A stretch of DNA of 35,603 nt, taken from NCBI GenBank assembly GCA_017506735.1, contig JAFVMW010000056.1, positions 1 to 35,603 on the forward strand, given 5' to 3'. Each line of letters opens with the position of its first letter. Positions within the stretch are counted from its first letter, which is position 1. This stretch comes from Oscillospiraceae bacterium (GTDB lineage Bacteria > Bacillota > Clostridia > Oscillospirales > Oscillospiraceae). The notes under the pieces are model-generated. The model ran no database searches. It was not told the DNA's origin and saw only the letters and a list, made by a program, of their open reading frames with translations. Shown here piece by piece: positions 15,828 through 23,761 of this stretch. The translations under genes were made by a program, and so were the position numbers.

Positions 15828-17144
15828 ATGATTATCGGAAAAACCATGTCTGTCTGCCCGGTCTGCCTTTCAAAAATTCCTGCCCGAAAGGTGGTTGGGG
15901 CGGATGGCAATCTCTATATGGAAAAGGAATGCTGGGAGCATGGCCCATTCCGCACCCTGATCTGGGAGGGGGATCTGGAAAGCTACCGCGCCTGGGCCGC
16001 TGGGGATGCCGGCGGCACCGTGATTCCTGTCCGGGCCCAGCCGGTGGAGAAGGGCTGCCCCTATGACTGCGGCCTTTGTCAGAACCACGAACGGGATGGC
16101 TGCTGCGTGCTGCTGGAGCTGACCAACCGGTGCAATCTGAGATGCCCCGTGTGCTTCGCCAGCGCCGGGGAGCAGAAGCCCCGGGATCTGTCTCTGGAGG
16201 AAATCGGCAAGCAGTATGATCTGCTGATGGAGCGCGGCGGCCCCTTCAATATCCAGCTCTCCGGCGGCGAACCCACCATGCGGAATGATCTGGATCAAAT
16301 CATTGCCCTGGGCCGGGAAAAGGGCTTTACCTTCTTCCAGCTGAACACCAATGGCCTTCGCATTGCCCAGGAGGAGGGGTATGCGGAGCATCTGGTGAAA
16401 GCAGGCGTCAGCGTGGCGTTTTTGCAGTTTGACGGTCTGGAGGATGACATTTATCTTGCCCTTCGGGGAGCGCCTCTGACCGAAATAAAAATCAAAGCCA
16501 TCGACAACTGCAAGGCCGCCGGACTGCCTGTGGTTCTGGTTCCCACTGTGGCGCCCGGGGTCAATGACCATGCTCTGGGGGACATTCTGCGCTTCGCGCT
16601 GAGCCGGGCACCCCATATCCGGGGCGTGCATATCCAGCCCATCTCCTACTTTGGCCGGTGCGGTCTGGAGGCACCGGAGGTCCGTCTGACAATTCCTGCG
16701 GTTCTGCGGCGGATTGAAGCGCAGACCGAGGGACTGATGAAGATCACCGACTTCGGCGGCGGCGGTGCGGAGAGTCCCTACTGCTCCTTCCATGCAAGCT
16801 ACATGAGAAAGCCGGACGGCACCGTCAAAGCGCTGCCCCGGCGGCGGAGCCAGTGCTGCTGCGTCAAGTCCAGTGATGCCCGGGATTTTGTATCCCAGCA
16901 GTGGAGCGGCAAGGCGGCCTGCTGTGACGGGGATGCTGCAACCTCCTCCCTGGACGAGTTCCTGCAAAAAACCGTAGAGAATACCTTTACCGTGTCCGGA
17001 ATGGTGTTCCAGGATGCCTATAATCTGGATCTTGACCGGCTGCGCCGGTGCTATATCTGCGAGGTGGACGCAGGACACGGCATGGTGCCCTTCTGCGCCT
17101 ACAATCTGACGGACATCCACGGACGGGCTCTGTATCGAAAATGA
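15828..17144 (+). CDS. trsS: Radical SAM protein of the TrsS type
   Basis: This is a 438-residue radical SAM enzyme. The SAM cluster cysteines are C102, C106 and C109 (TNRCNLRCPVCFAS). The N-terminus has a zinc-ribbon-like segment (CPVC at 10-13, C35) and more cysteines at 77, 81 and 84 (CPYDCGLC), as in tetraether-synthase-like radical SAM proteins. The C-terminal part holds QCCCVKSS, AACCDG and RCYICEV, enough for auxiliary clusters. I recall that members of this family can be selenoproteins; here only Cys codons are present and no in-frame TGA occurs. The reaction is unknown. The gene abuts the C-GCAxxG-C-C gene and overlaps the CoA ligase start (ATGA). Family naming is from memory. Confidence 0.83.
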   Translation: MIIGKTMSVCPVCLSKIPARKVVGADGNLYMEKECWEHGPFRTLIWEGDLESYRAWAAGDAGGTVIPVRAQPVEKGCPYDCGLCQNHERDGCCVLLELTNRCNLRCPVCFASAGEQKPRDLSLEEIGKQYDLLMERGGPFNIQLSGGEPTMRNDLDQIIALGREKGFTFFQLNTNGLRIAQEEGYAEHLVKAGVSVAFLQFDGLEDDIYLALRGAPLTEIKIKAIDNCKAAGLPVVLVPTVAPGVNDHALGDILRFALSRAPHIRGVHIQPISYFGRCGLEAPEVRLTIPAVLRRIEAQTEGLMKITDFGGGGAESPYCSFHASYMRKPDGTVKALPRRRSQCCCVKSSDARDFVSQQWSGKAACCDGDAATSSLDEFLQKTVENTFTVSGMVFQDAYNLDLDRLRRCYICEVDAGHGMVPFCAYNLTDIHGRALYRK

Positions 17145-18349
17145 AACGAACGAATTTGGAAACCTGGATCGAAGCCATCGAAGCCCTCCCGAAGCTGACC
17201 CGGGAGGGCTTGGAAGAACTGCAATTAACGCGGCTTAACGAAACGCTGGCAAGACTGAAGGCAAGGGGCGGCTTTTACAGGGACTATCCGGAACGCATAG
17301 AATCCCTTTCTGATTTGCGGAAGCTGCCCTTTACCACGGCGCAAATGCTTTCGGAGCATCCGGGGAGATTTCTGCTTACCTCCCAGTCAGAGGTAAGCCG
17401 GGTGATTTCCGGAGCCACCTCCGGCACCACCGGGCCTGCAAAACGGGTGTTTTATACAGCCAATGATACGGCGCATACCGTGGGCTTTTTCGCCGCGGGC
17501 ATTTCGGAAATGCTCTGGCCAGGAGAAAAGTGTCTCATTGCGTTCCCCTTTACCGGCCCCTTTGGCCTTGGCGATCTGATTGCCCAGGCGGTGGAGCGAT
17601 TGGGCGGCATACCCATCAAGGCAGGCTTTGGTCAGACCTGGGAAGAACTGACTGCCCTGGTGAGAGAAACCCGGCCAGAAGCCTTCATCGGCTTCCCGGT
17701 GACGCTGCTGGGCCTTGTCCGGATGTATGGGGCTGGGTTTCCGGTCAGAAGAGCTCTGGTCTCCGGGGATGCCTGCCCGGTGGGCGTTATGGAAGAACTG
17801 GAAAAGGCATTGGGGAGCAGGCTCTATCCCCACTACGGCAGCCGGGAATGCGGCCTTGGAGGCGCGGTGACCTGCCCGGCCTTTGCCGGGATGCACATCC
17901 GGGAGAATCACATCATTCCGGAAATCATCGACGAACAGGGGAATGTACTGCCGGACGGCGAATACGGCGAGCTGGTCATCACCACCATCGGCGCGGAGGC
18001 CATGCCCCTGATCCGCTACCGTACCGGAGATTTTACCCGGCTTCTGCCGGATTGCCCCTGCGGCGGTGTGACAAAACGGCTGGACACCGTTTGCCGCCGG
18101 GAGGGGAGCGTTTCCATTGAGAAATTGGACAGCGTGCTGTTCCGAATTCCGGATCTGGTGGATTATCGGGCATCCTTTGACGGGGGCCTGCGCATCGAAG
18201 CGTACACGCTTTGCCCAGGGCTGGAAACGCAGATTTCCGCCGCGGCAAAGCGGCTGTATCCTGCTTTGAACATCGAGGTTCATACCGCTCTGTGCCAGCC
18301 TTTCCACCGCCCCATGTACCTGGGAAAGCGGTATGCTGTACTGGAATAG
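17141..18349 (+). CDS. AMP-dependent CoA ligase-like enzyme (DVU_1553-like)
   Basis: The 402-residue protein belongs to the adenylate-forming superfamily, closest in length and layout to phenylacetate-CoA ligase. The ATP loop SGATSGTTGPAKR is at about residues 90-102, and the later GEYGELVITTIGAEAMPLIRYRTGD block carries the adenylate-binding YRTGD. It should activate a carboxylate as an acyl-AMP or acyl-CoA. The longer open frame starts at 17048, but the ATG at 17141 overlaps the radical SAM stop by four bases and keeps the typical N-terminus (LPFTTAQML). An enzyme turning the acid product of the aldehyde oxidoreductase into a thioester is one possibility; activation of a substrate for the modification module is another. 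Confidence 0.83.
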   Translation: MKRTNLETWIEAIEALPKLTREGLEELQLTRLNETLARLKARGGFYRDYPERIESLSDLRKLPFTTAQMLSEHPGRFLLTSQSEVSRVISGATSGTTGPAKRVFYTANDTAHTVGFFAAGISEMLWPGEKCLIAFPFTGPFGLGDLIAQAVERLGGIPIKAGFGQTWEELTALVRETRPEAFIGFPVTLLGLVRMYGAGFPVRRALVSGDACPVGVMEELEKALGSRLYPHYGSRECGLGGAVTCPAFAGMHIRENHIIPEIIDEQGNVLPDGEYGELVITTIGAEAMPLIRYRTGDFTRLLPDCPCGGVTKRLDTVCRREGSVSIEKLDSVLFRIPDLVDYRASFDGGLRIEAYTLCPGLETQISAAAKRLYPALNIEVHTALCQPFHRPMYLGKRYAVLE

Positions 18350-18385
18350 ACTATGTGTAATTTGGGCCTTTTTCGTGTGGTTTCG

Positions 18386-18413
18386 CACGGAAGTGTTTCG
18401 GCAAACTTGCGTG
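18386..18413. promoter_or_regulatory. Candidate operator dyad over the -35 element
   Basis: A 28-base imperfect palindrome, CACGGAAGT matching ACTTGCGTG in inverted orientation (8 of 9), overlaps the predicted -35 hexamer of the next promoter. A regulator bound here would repress. The downstream gene encodes a protein with a ModE-type HTH, so autoregulation is possible. Confidence 0.4.
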
Positions 18414-18434
18414 GAAACGATTTTGGACTATAAT
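18407..18434 (+). promoter_or_regulatory. Promoter for the second nucleotidyltransferase-HTH gene
   Basis: TTGCGT (18407-18412) and TATAAT (18429-18434) are 16 bases apart. The predicted start near 18441 leaves a leader of about 110 nucleotides before the ATG at 18550. Confidence 0.6.
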
Positions 18435-18504
18435 AATAGGCGTCTACATGAGGAAGACAAAATTAACCCAGGCCTTCCCCACAGATATCATCGTAAGCGA
18501 ACGG

Positions 18505-18536
18505 GAGGGATTCAGGCGAATCCCTCTTTTTGTTTT
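18505..18536 (+). terminator. Terminator-like hairpin in a 5' leader (candidate attenuator)
   Basis: GAGGGATTC (18505-18513) and GAATCCCTC (18518-18526) form a perfect 9-bp stem with an AGGC loop, followed by TTTTTGTTTT. It sits between a promoter and the ribosome binding site GGAGGTG (18537-18543) of the next gene, the layout of a transcription attenuator. About 65 nucleotides of leader precede it. I do not recognise a known riboswitch class. Confidence 0.6.
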
Positions 18537-18549
18537 GGAGGTGACCGGA

Positions 18550-19455
18550 ATGATGTATATCGGCGCAGTTATTATCGCAGCAGGCTGCGGAAGCGCACCC
18601 ATGCTTCCAGCAGGAGGAATCTCCGTTGCCCAGAGAATGGTGGCGGCTTTCCAGAAAGCCGGTGTGGATCTCATTGCACTGGTCACCGGCCCGGAGGATA
18701 AAAAACTGGAAAAGCAGCTTGCCCAGCCGGGGCTGGTTTTCCTCCACAACGAAACACCGGAAGACCGGCTTGCTTCCAGAAGGCTGGGCCTTGAATATCT
18801 CCGCGGAAAATGCCAGCGGATCTTTCTGACCCCGGCGGACCGGCCTCTGATCGCACCGGAAACCGTGTCGGAAATGCTGGAAGCGGCCGGCGATGTGATC
18901 ATCCCCACCTGCGAGGGTGCGCCAGGACAGCCCATCCTGCTTTCCGGTGCCGGAATCGATTGTTTTGAAGCCCAGAGCGAGGATCGGCTCTGTGTACCGG
19001 TTCTTCACAGAAACGGGTTGGTGGTGGACTATATCAGCGTGGAGGATCCGGGAATCCTGTTATCTGCCGAAGCAGGCTGCAGCCAGACAGAAGCCCTTTC
19101 CGAGCATGACCGGAAGCTGACCCGTCCGGTGCTGGAATTTGCCGTTAGCAGAGGAAGAAATCTGCTGGACCGGAAGCTGATGGTGCTGCTGTACCTGATC
19201 CGGGACACCCAGTCCGTCCGGGATGCCTGCAGCCGGATGCAGATTTCCTATTCCACCGCCTGGAATATGCTCAACGCCGCGGAAAACGAGCTGGGCTATC
19301 CGCTGCTTCTCCGCAACAAAGGCGGCCCCTCCGGCACAGGAAGCCTCTTGACCCGGAAGGGACAGGCACTGCTCAATGCCTATGAGCAGTTTGAAAGCGC
19401 CGCAAAAATGAATATGGAAAAGCTGTACGATACCTACCTCCGGGATCTGCTGTAA
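18550..19455 (+). CDS. Degenerate nucleotidyltransferase fused to ModE-type HTH (DVU_1551-like)
   Basis: This is a paralogue of the protein at 7021-7947 with the same two-domain layout. The N-terminal domain keeps the fold (VIIAAGCGS, then ISVAQRMVAAFQKAG, FLTPADRPLI) but the catalytic signature is lost: where the paralogue has SSRMGQFKP, this one has GSAPMLPAG, without the Arg and Lys that contact the nucleotide. The C-terminal HTH is well kept (SVRDACSRMQISYSTAWNML, wing GGPSGTGSLLTRKGQALL). It is therefore probably a sensor-regulator rather than an enzyme. The open frame begins at 18448, but that ATG is only about seven bases after the predicted transcription start; ATG 18550 or 18553 with GGAGGTG upstream is far better. 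Confidence 0.83.
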   Translation: MMYIGAVIIAAGCGSAPMLPAGGISVAQRMVAAFQKAGVDLIALVTGPEDKKLEKQLAQPGLVFLHNETPEDRLASRRLGLEYLRGKCQRIFLTPADRPLIAPETVSEMLEAAGDVIIPTCEGAPGQPILLSGAGIDCFEAQSEDRLCVPVLHRNGLVVDYISVEDPGILLSAEAGCSQTEALSEHDRKLTRPVLEFAVSRGRNLLDRKLMVLLYLIRDTQSVRDACSRMQISYSTAWNMLNAAENELGYPLLLRNKGGPSGTGSLLTRKGQALLNAYEQFESAAKMNMEKLYDTYLRDLL

Positions 19456-19463
19456 AACAATCA

Positions 19464-19494
19464 GGGGCTGTCCTAGACAGTCCCGATGTTTTTT
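19464..19494 (+). terminator. First of two tandem terminators
   Basis: An 8-bp stem with one G-T pair (19464-19471 with 19477-19484) is followed by GATGTTTTTT. Its 5' arm could also pair with GACAGCCCC at 19519-19527, giving an alternative fold with the second hairpin. Confidence 0.6.
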
Positions 19495-19495
19495 A

Positions 19496-19532
19496 GGGCT
19501 GCCTCACCTCCTTGGTGAGACAGCCCCTTTTT
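19496..19532 (+). terminator. Second of two tandem terminators
   Basis: A 13-bp stem with one mismatch (19496-19508 with 19514-19526) and a 5-base loop precedes CTTTTTG. It ends the molybdenum locus and separates it from the CRISPR-Cas genes. Confidence 0.75.
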
Positions 19533-19582
19533 GCGGCTTCCATAGACAAACGCTGCTTGTGGTGTCGATACCGTGAAATAGA

Positions 19583-19611
19583 TTGAAAACACGGAAGGAA
19601 TATGAAATAAT
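19583..19611 (+). promoter_or_regulatory. Promoter candidate for the cas operon
   Basis: TTGAAA (19583-19588) and AATAAT (19606-19611) are 17 bases apart. No other promoter-like sequence was seen before cas3, and the cas genes are close-packed, so this could drive the whole operon. Confidence 0.4.
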
Positions 19612-19638
19612 GACTCCAAACAATAGGAAGGAATCACC

Positions 19639-19746
19639 ATGGCAAGCTGCATCATCAGCGCTGCGGCAGCGGAAGGAAGTATCAATATTTCTGTGGAGAA
19701 AAAGCAGCAAATGATGTCACGTTTTGACCGGTGCATACATAAATAA
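19639..19746 (+). CDS. Possible 35-residue small protein upstream of cas3
   Basis: A short frame begins with ATG 19639 after a good GGAAGG site and ends at TAA 19744-19746. The product starts MASCIISAAAAEG and ends in a basic tail. It matches no family I know. It lies between the predicted cas promoter and cas3. It may be a real small gene, a leader peptide, or chance; coding evidence is weak. The rest of the 19456-19784 gap holds the two terminators and the promoter candidate. Confidence 0.3.
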   Translation: MASCIISAAAAEGSINISVEKKQQMMSRFDRCIHK

Positions 19747-19784
19747 GCGTAAGTATATGAAAGATTGCGGAAGCAGGTGCGTTT

Positions 19785-22328
19785 ATGGAATTGACGGAAT
19801 TTTGGGCCAAGACGGAGCCGTTTCAATCGGTCAAAACACATGGAATCGTCAGTGGGTGTGTATGCAGATACCTGATGCGGCATTACCTGTCGGAGGGAAG
19901 CCGGAGTCTGGCGGCAAAGCTTCTGGGTATGACCGAGACAGAACTGCTGGATTTTATGGCATATCTGACTTCCCTTCACGACATCGGAAAAATCGAGTAC
20001 CATTTCCAATGCAGGGATTTGGAAATGAAAACCAAGCTGAAGGAGCTTGGTGTGGACAGACACTATCTGGGAACGGAATCCTTTCGCCACGAAAGGACCG
20101 GCGAAAAGGTGATCGGCCGCATTTGGAAACGGCAAGCGCAGGATGAGGATTCTGCGGATGTATTCGCTGCGCTGATCGGTGCGCACCATCAGAAGAATCA
20201 TGGTGTCGGGTCCGGAAGCAAGGACTCCTTTTTTGCAGCGCATTATGAAAAGCTTGAATCAATCATGGGCAGCAGGTTCCTTTCCGGTTCCGGCGGAGCA
20301 TTGCCGGAGATTCCGGACAAGCTCGAAGGTGTTTTTGAATCGCTTCTGCTTGGCATGCTGATCCTGTCTGACTGGATTGCGTCCGGCTCCGGGTTTGCCG
20401 ATGCAGAGGACTGGATTGACCAGGAGGACAGTGAAAACCAGATCATCCGAAAAACAGAAGCATTTCTGGATAAGAGCGGTCTGAAGAAGTTACCGGTAAA
20501 CTGGGAGCAGGATTTCACCGATGTGTGGCCCTGGATTCCCCGGGAGGGAATGAGGTCGCTGCAGCAGGGAGCGGAGAAGCTGATGACCTCCGGCAAACGC
20601 CACAGGCTGATCCTGATGGAAGCCCCCATGGGCGAGGGTAAGACGGAAGCCGGCATGTATTGTGCCGTGCAGATGCTCCGCCAGTGGAAAAAGGACGGCT
20701 TCTATGTGGCGCTTCCCACGGCGGCCACCTCCAATCAGATGGTTTCCAGAATGGAGGATTGGTTCCAGACAATGGACATTCAGAAGAAGGTCCGGCTTCT
20801 GCATGGTATGGCCTGGATGGTGGATGAATGTACCTCAGAGGATACAGCAAATTCTGAAGACCATGACGAGATATCCAGATGGCTGGCCCCTCTGCGCCGG
20901 GGACTGCTGGGACAATTCTCTGTGGGCACCATCGATCAGGCGATGTTGGCCGTGACCAAGGCGAAATACGGCGTTCTTCGATTGTTGGGACTGAGCAACA
21001 AAGTCCTGGTGATCGACGAGATCCACTCCTACGATGTGTACATGGGCGAGTTTATCCTGAGGCTTCTGGAGTGGTGCAGAGCTATGGAGGTCCCTGTGGT
21101 CATGCTGTCTGCAACGTTGCCGCCGAAGCTGAAGGCAAAGCTGCTGGCACCCTACACAAAGCAGCCTCTGTCCGGAGGCTACCCTCTGATCACGGCGGTC
21201 TGCGAGGATGGAATGGTGGAGGAGGTTCCCATTGAAAAAACCGTAAAGAATATGACGGTTTCTGTGGAATTGCTGCCGATTCTGAATGACCCGGAGCAAA
21301 TCGCCCGGAAGGCAGCGGAGCTGACAGATCAGGGCGGCTGTGTCTGTGTGCTGATGAACACGGTCAGACAGGCACAGAAGGTTTATTCTGTGCTGGAAAG
21401 CTGTTTTGACGGGGATTTGATGCTGTTTCATGGGCAGTTTCCGGCTGAACAGCGAAAGAAGATCGAAATAGACTGCATCGCAAAATTCGGTAAGGACAAG
21501 TCTGGTCGTCCGCCAAGGGCGATCCTTGTGGCGACCCAGGTGGTCGAGCAGTCGCTGGATGTGGATTTTGACGCCATGCTGACGGCGGTGGCCCCCATCG
21601 ACCTGGTATTGCAGCGCATGGGCCGCATTTTCCGGCATGAGGATACGGTTCGCCCGGCCCATTTGCAAAGCCCTTCGCAATTCATCCTGATCCCGGAGGG
21701 GAATGACTTCGGTGTGGATGGATATGTCTATCCGGAGGTGCTGCTGCAGCAGACCATTCAGGTTTTGAAGGATCGGGATGCGGTCAGGATTCCGGAGGAT
21801 CTGGCGCCTCTGGTTGCCGATGGTTACGCTGAGCGCAAGGTGCCGCCGGAGGCATTTGCAAAGTGGTTGGAGCACATGGTCGGCGAGCAGGTAGAAGCCG
21901 GACAAAGCCGGAAATATCTGATCGGAAATCCAAACATGACATATTCTGCCCTCGGTGCATCGAATCATTTCTTTGATGACGAGGGCGAAAACAAGTATCT
22001 GACGGTTCAGACCCGTCTGGGGGAACCGTCTGTCCGGATCGCTCTTTTGGAGCCGGAGCTGTACCGGCAGGTGGAAGCCTGCGCAGACAAGGACGGCACC
22101 GCAAAGGTTCGTGATAAAGAGCTGGCACGGCAAGTGCAGATGCAGAGTGTTTCTGTCACAGAACGACGATTGATGTTCGATAAGTCCGAATTATCGTACA
22201 TAAAAGGTGATAATCTGTTGGCAGGAGTCAGAGTGTATCCGGCCCAAAATGGAATTTGTAAGCTGCGGGGCGGAAGGATCCGCTTTGACGGAAAACTCGG
22301 AGTGATCATAGAGGAGGATAAAGCATGA
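19785..22328 (+). CDS. cas3: CRISPR-associated helicase-nuclease Cas3, type I-E
   Basis: Cas3 is recruited by Cascade after target recognition and unwinds and degrades the invading DNA. The 847-residue protein has an N-terminal HD nuclease domain, with H19, H65-D66 (LTSLHDIGK) and H133-H134 (GAHHQKNHG), and a superfamily 2 helicase: Walker A APMGEGKTE at about 280-288, DEIH at 411-414, SAT at 442-444, and the motif VI region QRMGRIFRH near 605. All expected motifs are present, so it should be active. The start has only a modest AGGTG site. Its stop overlaps casA by four bases (ATGA). Confidence 0.96.
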   Translation: MELTEFWAKTEPFQSVKTHGIVSGCVCRYLMRHYLSEGSRSLAAKLLGMTETELLDFMAYLTSLHDIGKIEYHFQCRDLEMKTKLKELGVDRHYLGTESFRHERTGEKVIGRIWKRQAQDEDSADVFAALIGAHHQKNHGVGSGSKDSFFAAHYEKLESIMGSRFLSGSGGALPEIPDKLEGVFESLLLGMLILSDWIASGSGFADAEDWIDQEDSENQIIRKTEAFLDKSGLKKLPVNWEQDFTDVWPWIPREGMRSLQQGAEKLMTSGKRHRLILMEAPMGEGKTEAGMYCAVQMLRQWKKDGFYVALPTAATSNQMVSRMEDWFQTMDIQKKVRLLHGMAWMVDECTSEDTANSEDHDEISRWLAPLRRGLLGQFSVGTIDQAMLAVTKAKYGVLRLLGLSNKVLVIDEIHSYDVYMGEFILRLLEWCRAMEVPVVMLSATLPPKLKAKLLAPYTKQPLSGGYPLITAVCEDGMVEEVPIEKTVKNMTVSVELLPILNDPEQIARKAAELTDQGGCVCVLMNTVRQAQKVYSVLESCFDGDLMLFHGQFPAEQRKKIEIDCIAKFGKDKSGRPPRAILVATQVVEQSLDVDFDAMLTAVAPIDLVLQRMGRIFRHEDTVRPAHLQSPSQFILIPEGNDFGVDGYVYPEVLLQQTIQVLKDRDAVRIPEDLAPLVADGYAERKVPPEAFAKWLEHMVGEQVEAGQSRKYLIGNPNMTYSALGASNHFFDDEGENKYLTVQTRLGEPSVRIALLEPELYRQVEACADKDGTAKVRDKELARQVQMQSVSVTERRLMFDKSELSYIKGDNLLAGVRVYPAQNGICKLRGGRIRFDGKLGVIIEEDKA

Positions 22329-23761
22329 GGCCATCATTCAATGTGCTGAATGACCCCTGGATTCCGGTGGTGGCTTTGGACGGCGCAAAAGAGCTGCTGG
22401 GCATTCGGGAAACCCTGCGGCGGTCTCCGGAGCTGAAGGAGATATCCCTGGTTTCCCCCCTGGAGGAATTCAGTGTTTACCGGTTTCTCAGTGTGTTCCT
22501 GATGGATGCCCTGCGTCCAAAGCGGAGCTCCACGATCAACAAACTGCTCAGACAGGGCTCCTTCCACATGGGGCAGATTGAGGAATATATCTCCCTCTGC
22601 GAAGGTGAGGGGGTATCCTTTGACCTGTTCGATGAAAAGCGGCCGTTTATGCAGGCGGCTTATGTGAAGGCGTGGGATAAGGAGCCGAAGCCGATCAGTG
22701 CCATCGACTGTACCTTGCCCAGCGGCAATAATCATTTGCATTTTGAGCATGGACAGGCACAAACAAGAACTGTATCCGTAAGCAAGGCTGTGCGGCTTCT
22801 GCTGACCATTCAGCAATTCTGTACCGCCGGAGCCCAGGGGTATCCGTCCGGGGTCAATGCATCACCGCCTTATTTTGGAGTGGTGAAGGGTGAAAATCTG
22901 TTTGAAACATTGGTATATAGTCTGCTGCCTCTGCAGATGATTGAGATTCCCTTTGATGAACCGCCGGTGATATGGCGTTCGGCTTCTGCTGTTGTGCCGA
23001 AAGAAACAGTGGGTCAGACATCCTGGCTCCGGGGAATGCTGTTTCCGGCACGGCGAGTATGTTTGGTCCCACCGAATGAGAAGGGCGAAATTACAGAGGT
23101 CTATTTATCCCAGGGTGAAAACTTTGTCAACAAGGAAACATGGACAGATCCATATGTGACATATCGGATGCTGGACACCGGGCGTGTTCCCCTTCGACCC
23201 AAGGGAGAAAAGCCGGTATGGCGGAGTATGTATGAGATCACAGGCCACACCGGGCGTTCGCAGCTTTTGCAGCAGTATCTGGATTTGTCAGATCAGTCTT
23301 ACGCCCATATCACATTATATGGCGTGGAAACCAATCAGGCCAGTTACCTGAATATTATGCGGCACGATATCCGATTCCGGCGTGAGATTACAGAACAGGA
23401 GGAGCTTGTCAGATTGCTGAAAAAGGTGATCACTGCATCGGAACGTCTTGCACGGAAGCTGCACCACTGCCTGAGGGATGAGAATACCGTTCCGGAAGCG
23501 GCAGCCAATGATGCGGTTACCAGCTTCTACGGAAAATGTGAGACAAAATTCTGGGATCTGTGCGAGCATTGTGCCGGAACGAGTACCATTCAGGAGTACT
23601 ACCGGGATTGGTGCCAGTCTATCGGACAGCTGGCACAGGACGCATTTACGAAAGCACTGCAAAATGTGAATCTCCGCGGTAAAGACCTTGGAAGGGCTGC
23701 CGGACAGCAAAAGTGGCTGTCTGTGGAGATCAAAAAGATCAAGGAGGATGCGCAGGTATGA
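22325..23761 (+). CDS. casA: Cascade large subunit CasA (Cse1/Cas8e)
   Basis: CasA is the large subunit of the type I-E Cascade complex; it reads the PAM and recruits Cas3. The 478-residue length and the start FNVLNDPWIPVV match the family, as does the GVNASPPYFGVVKG region in the middle. It overlaps cas3 and casB by four bases each. Without alignment, the PAM-reading loop cannot be assigned to exact residues. Confidence 0.94.
   Translation: MRPSFNVLNDPWIPVVALDGAKELLGIRETLRRSPELKEISLVSPLEEFSVYRFLSVFLMDALRPKRSSTINKLLRQGSFHMGQIEEYISLCEGEGVSFDLFDEKRPFMQAAYVKAWDKEPKPISAIDCTLPSGNNHLHFEHGQAQTRTVSVSKAVRLLLTIQQFCTAGAQGYPSGVNASPPYFGVVKGENLFETLVYSLLPLQMIEIPFDEPPVIWRSASAVVPKETVGQTSWLRGMLFPARRVCLVPPNEKGEITEVYLSQGENFVNKETWTDPYVTYRMLDTGRVPLRPKGEKPVWRSMYEITGHTGRSQLLQQYLDLSDQSYAHITLYGVETNQASYLNIMRHDIRFRREITEQEELVRLLKKVITASERLARKLHHCLRDENTVPEAAANDAVTSFYGKCETKFWDLCEHCAGTSTIQEYYRDWCQSIGQLAQDAFTKALQNVNLRGKDLGRAAGQQKWLSVEIKKIKEDAQV

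Noticed and set aside
15828-17144. Possible selenocysteine codon in the radical SAM gene
   Set aside because: No TGA occurs in frame before the stop at 17142-17144, and the expected positions are ordinary Cys codons.
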